64,000 nucleotides of DNA, taken from assembly GCA_020683205.1 (NCBI GenBank), contig CP085689.1, positions 1,612,001-1,676,000 on the forward strand, read 5' to 3'. This stretch comes from Lentisphaerae bacterium WC36. GTDB taxonomy: Bacteria > Verrucomicrobiota > Lentisphaeria > Victivallales > SZUA-371. The notes under the pieces were generated by a model. The model ran no database searches and was not told where the DNA came from. It worked only from the letters and a program-made list of their open reading frames with translations. The translations under genes were made by a program, and so were the position numbers. Of the stretch, positions 41,217 to 49,094 are shown in pieces (position 1 is the stretch's first letter; each line of letters starts with the position of its first letter).

Positions 41217-41486
41217 ATGAATTATAATTTTCCTACTCTTTACCACTATCATTTTCTTGGTTTTGACTGGTGGATTTCTTACAATCCTCAAAATGATAAG
41301 TGGGATTTGTCAAGCGGAGACGTTCCCAACGCTGAAGTATGTAGCAGTTATTCCAGTCCAGCACAAGCTGCTTGTTCTCTAAATTCTCAGCATACGGACA
41401 AATACGAATGGGATCTCCTTGATTATGATAAAATCTGGGAATGCACCGAGGACATTCAAGACTGGGAAGTGTGCAATCGTCACTAA
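41217..41486 (+). CDS. Hypothetical phage protein, 89 aa
   Basis: An 89-residue Trp/Tyr/Asp-rich protein (HYHFLGFDWWISYNPQNDKW; YEWDLLDYDKIWEC). AAGGAAATTAACAAA precedes the ATG. It is almost wholly overlapped by the convergent minus-strand gene 41233-41637, and both read as natural proteins, so one may be spurious or both real. Confidence 0.5.
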   Translation: MNYNFPTLYHYHFLGFDWWISYNPQNDKWDLSSGDVPNAEVCSSYSSPAQAACSLNSQHTDKYEWDLLDYDKIWECTEDIQDWEVCNRH

Positions 41487-41637
41487 CAAGCTTTGCTTCT
41501 TTTAATTTTGGCATCATTGCGTGAAGAAGTTGTAAAACTGAAACTGTTTTATAACGCCAATTCAAATGAGTTTTAATATGCATTAAATTCATGAAATGAT
41601 GTTTTAAGGTATCTTCTATTATTTTTTCAACTTCCAT
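41233..41637 (-). CDS. Hypothetical phage protein with CxxC motifs, 134 aa
   Basis: A 134-residue protein; AAGGAATAGAAAA precedes the ATG at 41637. The non-overlapped N-terminal half is helical with natural codon use (EDTLKHHFMNLMHIKTHLNW), and the middle has LECPRC and RICPYAE. Its 3' 254 bases lie antisense to the plus-strand gene 41217-41486. Confidence 0.5.
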   Translation of the reverse strand: MEVEKIIEDTLKHHFMNLMHIKTHLNWRYKTVSVLQLLHAMMPKLKEAKLVSDDCTLPSLECPRCIPRFYHNQGDPIRICPYAENLENKQLVLDWNNCYILQRWERLRLTNPTYHFEDCKKSTSQNQENDSGKE

Positions 41638-42098
41638 TTTTCTATTCCTTGATTTTAGCTTTTAGTTAAATTGTTAAATTATTTCATGAGCGAAACGAAT
41701 TACTACGCTCCCCCTTGCTAAGGAGTGGCGGATTTTTACACCGACCGCCACGGTGTCAAGGTATGTGCTTTTTCTTCTAGCCGTTGCACGCCCTACTTGA
41801 AAAAACGGGTTTTTTCGACCCTGCCGAGATTAAGAGCGAGAAATAAACGACAGGCTACCTCTTCGCAATGGTATTTTTACACCTATTCCCCACGGTGTCT
41901 GTTTTACTTCATGACATAAGAAAAAAACAGAGAAAACCTTATGCCGTTAGCGTTTTAACACACCCGCCAAGGTGGATTATTTTTATTTTTTTGTATAGCA
42001 GAGCTATAAAAATAATCTAAAAAATCACTGCTTAAAAATCTGTTTAAAGTTTGGCGGATTTTTACACCGACCGCCACGGTGTCAAAAAAGGGTAAATC
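41638..42098. repeat. Region of repeated ACACC-GGTGT inverted repeats
   Basis: A 34-base sequence is exactly repeated at 41726-41759 and 42052-42085 (TGGCGGATTTTTACACCGAC begins it). Each copy can fold as GGCGG/CCGCC or as ACACCG/CGGTGT. A degenerate third copy, TTTTTACACC ... CACGGTGTC, lies at about 41873-41898. No gene with support lies here. They may be binding sites or RNA switches in the immunity region. Confidence 0.6.
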
Positions 42099-42200
42099 TT
42101 AATTAACTGCTTTGTTAGAGTCTGTATTTTTAGGTTGTTTTTTTAATTTTTCTTCACCACCAATTAATGCTACTCTTTGTTTCCATAATTTTTCAGTCAT
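42099..42200 (-). CDS. Very small phage protein, 33 aa
   Basis: An ATG at 42200 after AAGGAGTTTTTATC opens 33 codons (MTEKLWKQRVALIGGEEKLK). It lies 28 bases downstream of the Cro-like gene and shares its orientation. The strong ribosome-binding site supports it. Unknown function. Confidence 0.5.
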   Translation of the reverse strand: MTEKLWKQRVALIGGEEKLKKQPKNTDSNKAVN

Positions 42201-42228
42201 GATAAAAACTCCTTATTTTAAAAATTCT

Positions 42229-42426
42229 TTAATCTAAAATTTCTGTGAAACATATTTTTTGTTTACTTATTTTTTCTAAAAATTTTGCGTATTTTTTTGC
42301 AGTACTTCCCTTTTTGATACCTTTAGATTTCATCTTACTAACTGCTGCTTCACTGATATTTGCTTGAGTTGCCAATGACAATGAAGTGATATTTAGTTTA
42401 TCCATTACTTTTTTGATTTTAGCCAT
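42229..42426 (-). CDS. Cro-like repressor
   Basis: A 65-residue HTH protein: VMDKLNITSLSLATQANISE then AAVSKMKSKGIKKGSTAKKY, the XRE/Cro fold. It is divergent from the CI-like gene across a 176-base control region, and AAGGAGGTGTA precedes the ATG. This fits the lytic-promoting Cro position; direction matches the lytic operons. Confidence 0.7.
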   Translation of the reverse strand: MAKIKKVMDKLNITSLSLATQANISEAAVSKMKSKGIKKGSTAKKYAKFLEKISKQKICFTEILD

Positions 42427-42467
42427 TACACCTCCTTATCACAGTTTATTTATTAACTTTATAGTTT

Positions 42468-42496
42468 ATTACATCTTAACCAATTGTTTAAGTCAA
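42468..42496 (-). promoter_or_regulatory. Leftward lytic promoter with an overlapping operator
   Basis: On the minus strand: -35 TTGACT (42491-42496), a 17-base spacer and -10 TGTAAT (42468-42473). The spacer holds a near-perfect 18-base dyad CTTAAACAATTGGTTAAG (42475-42492, 16 of 18 symmetric). A second dyad TTAACC-ATAA-GGTTAA lies at 42567-42582 by the repressor gene. Repressor binding should block this promoter. Confidence 0.7.
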
Positions 42497-42602
42497 GAGA
42501 TATATTAAACTTTTTTTAACTTTTTGTTTAATTAAGTATTGATTTATTTAAAATAATCACTATTATTTAACCATAAGGTTAATATAAAAAAGGACAAAAA
42601 TT

Positions 42603-42995
42603 ATGCTTTTCCAATCACTTTTAACAAATTTATTAAACAGTTATAATATAAGAAAAAATGATTTAGCTATTAAGCTAGATGTTTCCCCGACTATGATTAC
42701 ATATTTTACTAATGGTAAAAAACAACCAACTATAGAACAATTTAAGAAAATCTGTAATTATTTAGAAAAAAAGGGTATTACTCAAGATGAATTAGTTAAT
42801 TTAATGGATTCTTTTATCTTTATAAAATCTGGAATAGATCCTAAGGTTCGTGAAGATGAACTTAAGAAAGAAATTAATTCTACTGATTTAGATATATTAG
42901 AAAGACAAGTTATTAAACGCTTTCGTAATTTAAATGATGAAAATAAAGAAATTATTTTTGAGCATATAGACAAGTTAGAACGCTCACAAAAATAA
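42603..42995 (+). CDS. CI-like repressor (short, XRE family)
   Basis: A 130-residue protein with an N-terminal XRE HTH (YNIRKNDLAIKLDVSPTMIT, about 16-35) and a helical C-terminal half (DLDILERQVIKRFRNLNDEN) resembling non-cleavable phage repressors. It lacks a LexA-type protease domain, so induction by RecA cleavage is unlikely. Divergent to the Cro-like gene. Confidence 0.7.
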   Translation: MLFQSLLTNLLNSYNIRKNDLAIKLDVSPTMITYFTNGKKQPTIEQFKKICNYLEKKGITQDELVNLMDSFIFIKSGIDPKVREDELKKEINSTDLDILERQVIKRFRNLNDENKEIIFEHIDKLERSQK

Positions 42996-43159
42996 TTTTC
43001 TTTAATTTGATTGATTGGACCATTAATGCAGTTTTGTGTTAGTGGTCTTTTTTCGTGTGTAAATTGCGACATGATAAATTTAAAAAAACTCATAGTGTAA
43101 CTTCCTAATTTAGATAATTAATTGAAATTTTGAGCTTTTTTAAAATTATAGAAAGTCGG

Positions 43160-43302
43160 GCGTTTAGAACCTCATACCAAAGATAATGAGTATACAGCTT
43201 TCCCGCAGTGGGTATTATATCACTGTATCCACCCGACAAATATAGCAGTCGGCACGCAAAAAGATTGCGTGTATTTCTTTGGTTTTACGGGTTCTAAACC
43301 GC
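43160..43302. ncRNA. Multibranched structured RNA, C4-antisense-like candidate
   Basis: A GC-rich island in AT-rich DNA. An outer stem GTTTAGAACC (43162-43171) pairs with 43290-43299; a second CCAAAGA (43177-43183) pairs with 43276-43282. Inside are three hairpins: ATACAG/CTGTAT (43192-43228, with CCC/GGG nested), CCGAC/GTCGG (43233-43252) and CACGCAA/TTGCGTG (43253-43271). A T6 run follows on the plus strand. Read on the minus strand, GGATACAGTGAT ... ACCCACTGCGGGAAAGC reminds me of phage C4 antisense RNAs, which lie in immunity regions, but this is recall, not a search. Strand is uncertain. Confidence 0.55.
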
Positions 43303-43765
43303 ATTTTTTAACTTAACTTATTTTATCAGAATTTCAATTTTTCCAATAAAATTATAATATAAAAAGCTCGCTTGATTTAAAAACTTTTAAATTTTGCAAT
43401 TTTTTACATAATTTTCTCCTGTTGTTAATTTCCCCGATAATTTATTTTATACTACTTTATTTAGCATTGCAAATAAAAATTGTAAACTATTGGTTATAAA
43501 AAACTTAGCAAATTTATAACAGTCTAAAACGTTAAAATATCTAACCATAATTAACAATTTTATAATCAGAATATTAGAAAGATAAACTAAAAAATATTAA
43601 TCTAATCTAACAAATAATTTGCGTTTAATATTATTTAGTATTAAATTATTTACCTAAATTAAAAATCAAAAACTTAACTACAAAAAAAGCGCTTAAATAC
43701 ACTTTAATCACATGCTTTTGTTACGCTGTTTCTTTTAGAACTATAATTTTTTAAAGGTTGGAATA
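43303..43765. other. AT-rich non-coding stretch
   Basis: No gene is supported. It contains copy 1 of the 63-base direct repeat (43625-43687). The last 80 bases should include the promoter of the zinc-ribbon gene at 43766. Confidence 0.5.
43625..43687. repeat. 63-base direct repeat, copy 1
   Basis: The sequence from TTTAATATTATTTAGTAT through CTACAAAAAA is repeated almost exactly at 44341-44403, differing by one A in the terminal A-run. Each copy lies upstream of one of two paralogous genes (43766 and 44466), so it is a duplicated regulatory region. Confidence 0.85.
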
Positions 43766-44329
43766 ATGATTAAAAAATGTCAAAAATGTAAAGCAGATTT
43801 AAATATACCGGAACGATTATTAAATGAATCATTTGACTGTCCTGTATGCAACAAATTTAATGTAGCTGAACAACATTTAAAAAAAAATAAGGTTGAGGCC
43901 AATAGTAATCCCAAAGTGAATCAACCAGATAATAGTAACATTGCTTCATGTTTCGGCTGTTTATTCTTTGCAGGTCTATTATGCTGGGGGTTAATAAGTT
44001 GCTCTAAAAGTTGTTTTAAATCATCAAGCACTTCAAGCACTTCAAGCAGTTCAAGCAGTTCAAGCAGTTCAAGCACTTCAAGCACTTCAAGCAGTTCACA
44101 ATTTAGTGCTTGGAATGGAAGTCATTATAAAACTGTAAAATATGTAAAAAATCTGCTTAACGACCCTAAGTCTTTTGAACATGTTGGAACTTCTTGTTTT
44201 AGAAAAAACGGTAAAAATTATATATTTATGAAATATCGAGCAAAAAATAATTTTAATGCTACAATTACAAGTTCGATCATAACTGAAATTGACGATAATG
44301 GAAATGTTATCGGTTCTATGTTTAAATAA
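43766..44329 (+). CDS. Zinc-ribbon membrane protein with serine-repeat linker
   Basis: A 187-residue protein. An N-terminal zinc ribbon (Cys 5, 8, 25, 28) is followed by a membrane segment (about 59-80, CFGCLFFAGLLCWGLISC), a Ser/Thr repeat linker (about 88-112) and a C-terminal domain (AWNGSHYKTVKYVKNLLNDP) similar to small extracellular domains that sense ligands. Its ribbon spacing is identical to the paralogue at 44466. It lies next to a phage repressor, a common place for lysogenic-conversion or superinfection-exclusion genes; this role is inference. Confidence 0.65.
   Translation: MIKKCQKCKADLNIPERLLNESFDCPVCNKFNVAEQHLKKNKVEANSNPKVNQPDNSNIASCFGCLFFAGLLCWGLISCSKSCFKSSSTSSTSSSSSSSSSSSTSSTSSSSQFSAWNGSHYKTVKYVKNLLNDPKSFEHVGTSCFRKNGKNYIFMKYRAKNNFNATITSSIITEIDDNGNVIGSMFK
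44024..44095 (+). repeat. In-frame 9-base tandem repeat (Ser/Thr linker)
   Basis: Eight units of TCAAGCAGT or TCAAGCACT encode a Ser/Thr-rich linker. Because the unit is nine bases, copy-number change lengthens or shortens the linker without a frameshift. Confidence 0.85.
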
Positions 44330-44340
44330 AAATTAATTTT

Positions 44341-44403
44341 TTAATATTATTTAGTATTAAATTATTTACCTAAATTAAAAATCAAAAACTTAACTACAAA
44401 AAA
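44341..44403. repeat. 63-base direct repeat, copy 2
   Basis: Near-exact copy of 43625-43687, lying between the two zinc-ribbon genes and upstream of 44466. Confidence 0.85.
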
Positions 44404-44465
44404 GAGACAAATAATAAATAAATTTATAAAATATTATTATTTATAAACAAAGGATTTTAACTATT

Positions 44466-45083
44466 ATGAAGACAGTATGCCCTTTTTGCTATATGGCTGG
44501 TGAAATTGATAATCAATACGAAAACAGCGAAGTAACTTGCCCCACTTGTAGTAAAGATTTTTTTGCAGTTGCTGAAGATTTAGAAAATATACCCAAACCA
44601 CCAACTCAAAAAATAGTGAAAAATAATGTACAAAAAACTTCAATAAAAAAAGTTTCAAAAAAATCCAACAAAAAAATAATCTCGAATCAAAATAATAAAA
44701 CTAAGAAAAAATTGTTTAATGAAGATATTTTAAAAGTTTCCATTTTTAACTCTAAAAAGCCAATTTTAGAAACAATGGCGGTAATTCTAGTAGTTTTACA
44801 AACATTAGGTGCTATCTTATTTTCTTTGTACATCTTTTTAGAAATTATAATTGCCAAACCAATATATGTGCAAAAAACTGTTTTTCTTTCTGCCAGTGCT
44901 ATTAGAGGAGAACTGGTTAAACAATGGCTTACTATCATATTTTCAAGCATTATTTTTGTATTCATAATGCTAGGTTTAAAACAGCTATTTCGCTATATTC
45001 GCTTTACATATAAAAATAGCCAAGACCTAGTAAACTTGAATAAATCAATCTTAGCCGAATTAAAAAAAAATAATGGTAAATAA
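44466..45083 (+). CDS. Zinc-ribbon membrane protein, paralogue
   Basis: A 205-residue protein with the same Cys 5, 8, 25, 28 zinc ribbon (TVCPFCYMAGE; VTCPTCSKDFF), a basic Lys/Asn linker (residues 45-85) and two membrane spans (about 99-128 and 155-178). The tail is basic. It shares the ribbon and upstream repeat with 43766 but has a different C-terminal part. Unknown function; probably an accessory membrane protein of the integrated element. Confidence 0.6.
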   Translation: MKTVCPFCYMAGEIDNQYENSEVTCPTCSKDFFAVAEDLENIPKPPTQKIVKNNVQKTSIKKVSKKSNKKIISNQNNKTKKKLFNEDILKVSIFNSKKPILETMAVILVVLQTLGAILFSLYIFLEIIIAKPIYVQKTVFLSASAIRGELVKQWLTIIFSSIIFVFIMLGLKQLFRYIRFTYKNSQDLVNLNKSILAELKKNNGK

Positions 45084-45162
45084 TAAACATTAAGTAACAA
45101 ATAACTTTTGTATTATATAAAAATTTAACACTAGCTAAGCACCTCAAAAAAAGCATAAATAT

Positions 45163-45236
45163 ACCAATAATTAGAGCAAAGACATCATATAGTAATAAAA
45201 TACACCAATAATTAGAGCAAAGACATCATATAGTAA
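45163..45236. repeat. Tandem duplication, period 41
   Basis: A 33-base sequence (ACCAATAATTAGAGCAAAGA begins it) occurs at 45163-45195 and exactly again at 45204-45236, separated by 8 bases. Only two copies exist, and the spacer is too short for CRISPR. Confidence 0.85.
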
Positions 45237-45301
45237 CCATAAAAATACTAAAAAGATCTTCTCTTTCTTTGCCAAACAACCAACTCTCTACACAATAGTA
45301 A

Positions 45302-45342
45302 CTCCTTCCGTCGCACTAGCGGGCTGGTAAACTGGCTCGGAG
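45302..45342. other. GC-rich islet, possible small structured RNA
   Basis: CTCC at 45302-45305 can pair with GGAG at 45339-45342, enclosing GC-rich sequence including CGCACTAGCG. It stands out from surrounding AT-rich DNA. No RNA family is recognised. Confidence 0.3.
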
Positions 45343-45748
45343 AACCTATTATTATATCAAATAAATAAAATTTTTCCAATTTGTTGCGAATTAAGAATAA
45401 AACTATAAATAAAATTTTGTTTTTTGTGTAAGAGATGATGTGATTTGCACTTGAGTTAGTGTTATTTGTTAAACGGTTAGTTTTATTGATTGGTAAATTA
45501 CCGTTACAATTTAACTAATATTCAAGGTTTGCTTATTTTCTGTGGTGTTTTATGTTGAGTTGCTAATCATGGTGTATTAAAAAGATTTTAATAGCTTTTT
45601 GTGTTGTTTTATAAGAGTAAGCTTATATTACTTTTTACTATTAGTAAAATTTTGCGAAATAGTAAAAAATTATAACCTTAATATTTTTGTGATATTATTT
45701 TTAAAATATTAGGTAATTACAGGATTGGTCACAGCATTAATGGTGTAA

Positions 45749-45847
45749 TGTAGTTTTGATATTAATGAAATTAAAAATCTTATTCAAGACATGAATAGTG
45801 GGAACTGGCAAATTAACCGCTATAAGTTACTGGAGTTATTAAAATAA
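45749..45847 (+). pseudogene. C-terminal gene remnant
   Basis: Thirty-two codons with protein-like content (NEIKNLIQDMNSGNWQINRY then KLLELLK) end in TAA, but the frame has a stop directly upstream and no proper start. Probably the tail of a lost gene. Confidence 0.3.
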
Positions 45848-45851
45848 AAAA

Positions 45852-45903
45852 AGCTTATGGGTAAGGCATTAATCAAGATCAACGATTAAGCGTAGCCATA
45901 AGC
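45852..45903 (-). terminator. Terminator downstream of the leftward ArdC-region genes
   Basis: GCTTATGG (45853-45860) pairs with CCATAAGC (45896-45903), with inner TTAATC/GATTAA pairing. On the minus strand T7 follows the stem. It would end transcripts from 48427 to 45955. Confidence 0.7.
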
Positions 45904-45954
45904 ACTATATTTTTATATATAACTATAAAATTAATTTTTGCAACCTTTAAAAAA

Positions 45955-46248
45955 TTATTCATTAATTTTATACAGATCATCTGCCTGTTTGATATTCTTT
46001 TCAGATATAACTTTCCTTAATTCTTTAATTGCTTGTTGAATTGTGTATGGTGTAGAGCTTGATTGGCAATAATTAATTTGCATTGCTTTAGAGTCTGCAT
46101 CATAAGATAAAGAAATATTGAAATCATGTTGCTCTTTTAGTGTTCTTTCCAAGAATTTTATAATTTCGTCCGCATTGTTTCTTGAGAGATTTTTAAATTG
46201 AAAGTCTAAATTTAAAAACTGATCTTCTAATTTATAACTTGTATCCAT
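45955..46248 (-). CDS. Hypothetical protein, 97 aa
   Basis: A 97-residue acidic protein with a ribosome-binding site (AGGAAAAAATCA) before its ATG. Residues 20-45 (NADEIIKFLERTLKEQHDFN) are helical, followed by a strand AMQINYC. It lies downstream of the decayed ArdC-like gene on the same strand. Unknown. Confidence 0.5.
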   Translation of the reverse strand: MDTSYKLEDQFLNLDFQFKNLSRNNADEIIKFLERTLKEQHDFNISLSYDADSKAMQINYCQSSSTPYTIQQAIKELRKVISEKNIKQADDLYKINE

Positions 46249-46276
46249 TGATTTTTTCCTATTTTGATTAAATATA

Positions 46277-48427
46277 TTATATAGTAATATAAAATAAACT
46301 AATTAGTTTTACAAATAAAACCCCAGTGATAGGGCTTTTTACTGTATTATAAATTCTCACAGATTTGCTTAGCTTTATAATTAGCATCCATGCTTTTTGG
46401 CTTGGTGCCCATCTAAAGCCGTTAGCTTTTAGCTTCTTTCTGGTTTCTTCGTTTGGTTTTCCATTAAAAAACAACTGCAGACGATTTTCTTCAACATTAT
46501 CAACAATTTTTACATTATTAATTATTTTTTCAGATGTTTTTTCGCTCTGCATTCGCTCTAGTAATATTAATCTTTTTTTAGCTTCTGCAATTTTTCGTGT
46601 TAAACTTGAAATCTCAAAGCTTTGAAAACCTGCTTTACCATTCCATGCAGGGGTTAAAAGTTCTTGAATTACTTCTTTACTTAATTTAAAAGACTCTTTT
46701 ATTTTCTCAATTTTTTCATCATTTGTTAATTTTTTGCTACGAATAATTTTATTAATTTCTTTAAATTGATCACGTCTTTTTTCAAGCTTAGCAATTCTAT
46801 TTTGCAGTTTTTCTATTGCGTTGCTGTCATCGCTTGAAATTACATTTTTAGAATAATAATCAAGCCCTAAATCTTTTTCTATATATTTTTTTGTTTTAGC
46901 TTCAAAATTAATCACTGCATCATATTTATTGCTTTCACTATTAAGTCGTTTTTGATTGCGAGCGGTTGGGAAATTCGCTGGTCCAGTAATAAAACTTGAT
47001 GCTGTACGACTTTTTGCGTGCAAGTAATCACAATACAAGTTATTTATTTTTTTTGCATAATTGTTGATTTTGCTTATTAATACTTCTATTTTGTTTTTAT
47101 CATTTTTTATTTTGTCAAAATAGTTATTGTACATTTCGATAATGGAAGATAAATAATATAACTCTTCGCTAAACCCTCTTTTTTCACGATCAAAAGAAAT
47201 ATTACTATATGCATAGCCCGCAACTTCTCCAAGTGGTAACACTTCCACCCCTTGCGGTATATCGTTAATTAATTTAAGCAAGTTATTATAACTATCTTTA
47301 CTAGATTTTTTAATACGGTCTAGGTTTGCAACGTTTTTTAAATATTTGCGTTGCTGTTCAGTTAAAGTATTTTTAATAGTTTCATCCTTAACAACTGGGC
47401 CTGGTTGTATTTCCTCGCCCTTAACTGGTTCTGGTTGATCGTCTTTTTCATTAAATAAATCACCTTGAAAAAATACTAATTCTTTTTCAGTTTTAGCCGT
47501 TGCAACTTCTTGCTTTACAAACTCTTTTTTTGCTTTTGGTGGCTCTGTGCCGTCATCGTCATAAGTGACACCTTGCATATAATCAACCGCTTTTTTTGCT
47601 TTACTTGCAGCCTGTACAATAAATTTTTTATCATTCTTTAAAATTAATAATCAACCGTCAATATAACTTGCTGAATTGTCTAAAACTTCCATTTCAATTC
47701 CAGCCATACCACAAAGAAAACTAGCCCCTAATTCTGCAATCAATTCCTCAAAAGCCCGTTCTTTAACGCTGTCAAAATTTCTATTCTCTACACGGTTTAA
47801 GCGTTTTTTGTGTCCTGTACTGTGTGTTAATTCATGAAATAAGGTACTATAATACTCTTCAATACTTTTAAAATTTCCTTGAGTTGGTAAATTAACAAAA
47901 TCATCATTATAATTATAATATGCCCTATTTTTGCCGTGTTGAATTGCTGGACAATCGCTATAATTAGATATAATTTCCTCCGCTGCTTCGATTGGTGTTA
48001 AATCAGTTTTTTTAATCTCTTTTTCAGCTGGCATATTTTCGCATTGCTCATAGTTAAACACACGATAATATTTAATCATTGGGACGACTTTTCCCTCTGC
48101 ATCGTCTAGCTCTTCCGCTGTCATATTTTTAGCACCTGCAACCAATTTAAAAAATTTCCAGTATGTAACAAGATGGCTTTTTTCACCTTTGCGAATTTTA
48201 CCGCCTAACTTGCTAATCTGGTTAAAAGTGTAATAATTAGGGCTTGAATATTTTTTATTAGCTAATAATAGAGCATTTAGTCCTCTATATTCCTTGCCAG
48301 TTACTCCATTTCTGCAACCGTTCCAAGGCATTTGCCACGGAATAACTCTAGCTTCTAGCTTTTCAATAATTTGATTTGTAATTAACTCGTAAACGTCAAC
48401 TTTCTTGTTTGATTTCTTAACAGCCAT
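46277..48427 (-). pseudogene. ardC: ArdC-like antirestriction/large mobile-element protein, interrupted
   Basis: The 5' part (47651-48427) is ArdC: an N-terminal ssDNA-binding domain (VIPWQMPWNGCRNGVTGKEY) and a metallopeptidase site HELTHSTGHKKRL. It stops at a TGA after SASYIDG, but the same frame continues LLILKNDKKFIVQAASKAKK, exactly the sequence expected in ArdC with Trp at the stop. The frame then runs on as a helical region and a C-terminal FNGKPNEETRKKLKANGFRW domain. Near the 3' end a frameshift changes the tail (NYKAKQICENL occurs in another frame). ArdC protects incoming plasmid or ICE DNA from restriction. Confidence 0.75.
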
Positions 48428-48711
48428 TTTAAATTCTCCAATTTTAATTTTGATTTATTATTATTTTTAACTTTTAAGCGGTTGCAGCCGCTTTTGTCTA
48501 TAAAAAACTATACAATAAATAGAATATATTACAATTTTTTTTCTGCAATTTTTATAAAAACTATATTAATGTAAATTGTACTATTAAGGTCAAAAAATTA
48601 AAGTTACATTAATTACAAAACAAGTAAAAAATAAAAATAACCTCCTATTTAATTACACAAAAAATAAAAAATTTTATCTATTTTTTAGTACATAAGAATT
48701 CTAAAATATCC
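48428..48711. other. AT-rich gap right of the ArdC-like gene
   Basis: No gene seen. The first bases should carry the promoter of the leftward ArdC-like gene, including the ribosome-binding site TTGGAGAATTTAAA. Confidence 0.4.
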
Positions 48712-48751
48712 GTGGAAAATAAAAAAAGGTTACTGGCTGCAACCAGTAACC
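48712..48751 (-). terminator. Perfect hairpin terminator, minus strand
   Basis: GGTTACTGG (48728-48736) pairs perfectly with CCAGTAACC (48743-48751). On the minus strand it is followed by TTTTTTTATTTTCC. It would stop leftward transcripts coming from the integrase-remnant side. Confidence 0.75.
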
Positions 48752-48940
48752 AAAATCAAATTAAAATTCTATTGAAGAATTCTAAATTATATGTTATAAT
48801 ACAGGTAAATAAGAATACTTGCAAGTCAATATTTTATAAATATATAAATGTCGGTTATTGTCTTTTAAAGTTTATAAAAACACGCAAAAGGTACACAAAA
48901 GATATACAACACCCTTAAAAACAACCTCAAAAACAATCGC

Positions 48941-48985
48941 CTCCGGAGCAGAAGGTCGTGGGTTCGATTCCCGCCAGGTATACCA
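48941..48985 (+). tRNA. 3' half of tRNA-Arg(CCG), attachment site
   Basis: The sequence from the anticodon loop CTCCGGA (48941-48947) through the 3' anticodon stem, T-arm (GTGGG-TTCGATT-CCCGC) and acceptor CAGGTAT-A-CCA (ending 48985) is a canonical tRNA 3' half. The 5' half is absent: the bases just upstream do not pair with GCAGA. This is the usual result of integration into the anticodon loop. The element should lie to the left, with the intact tRNA at its far end outside the window. Confidence 0.85.
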
Positions 48986-49094
48986 TTTAAAATTCATAAC
49001 CCACTAAAAACAAACAATCTACAGTGATTTTTAATAGAATTAAAAGTCTTAAAAGTGTCACAATTTTTCTAAGTTTTTATTAATTCCCTAGCCT

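Larger units (their letters stand above)
14327..42995 (-). mobile_element. Prophage 2, lambda-like siphovirus organisation
   Basis: Almost all genes read leftward in lytic order: switch region (42229-42995), accessory and replication genes, recombinase, terminase, portal, protease, capsid, connectors, tail chaperones, tape measure and spike. The packaging and head module is lambda-like (gpA, gpW, gpB and gpC-like proteins). The recombinase lies mid-genome, so the ends cannot be set from it; the right end could reach the tRNA fragment at 48985. No endolysin, holin or spanin is recognised. Confidence 0.85.
45084..45954. other. Long non-coding region with repeats and remnants
   Basis: 870 bases without an intact gene. 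It holds the 41-base tandem duplication (45163-45236), a small GC-rich islet (45302-45342), a gene remnant (45749-45847) and a terminator (45852-45903). Confidence 0.6.

Noticed and set aside
41725-41919. Plus-strand 64-codon frame in the inverted-repeat region
   Set aside because: No ribosome-binding site, and the frame lies across the repeated hairpins; a resemblance to phage leader peptides could not be supported.
45163-45236. CRISPR-like repeat pair
   Set aside because: Only two copies, an 8-base spacer and no cas genes; a simple tandem duplication.
48712-48918. 68-codon frame starting GTG
   Set aside because: Its first codons are the arms of a perfect terminator hairpin and there is no ribosome-binding site.
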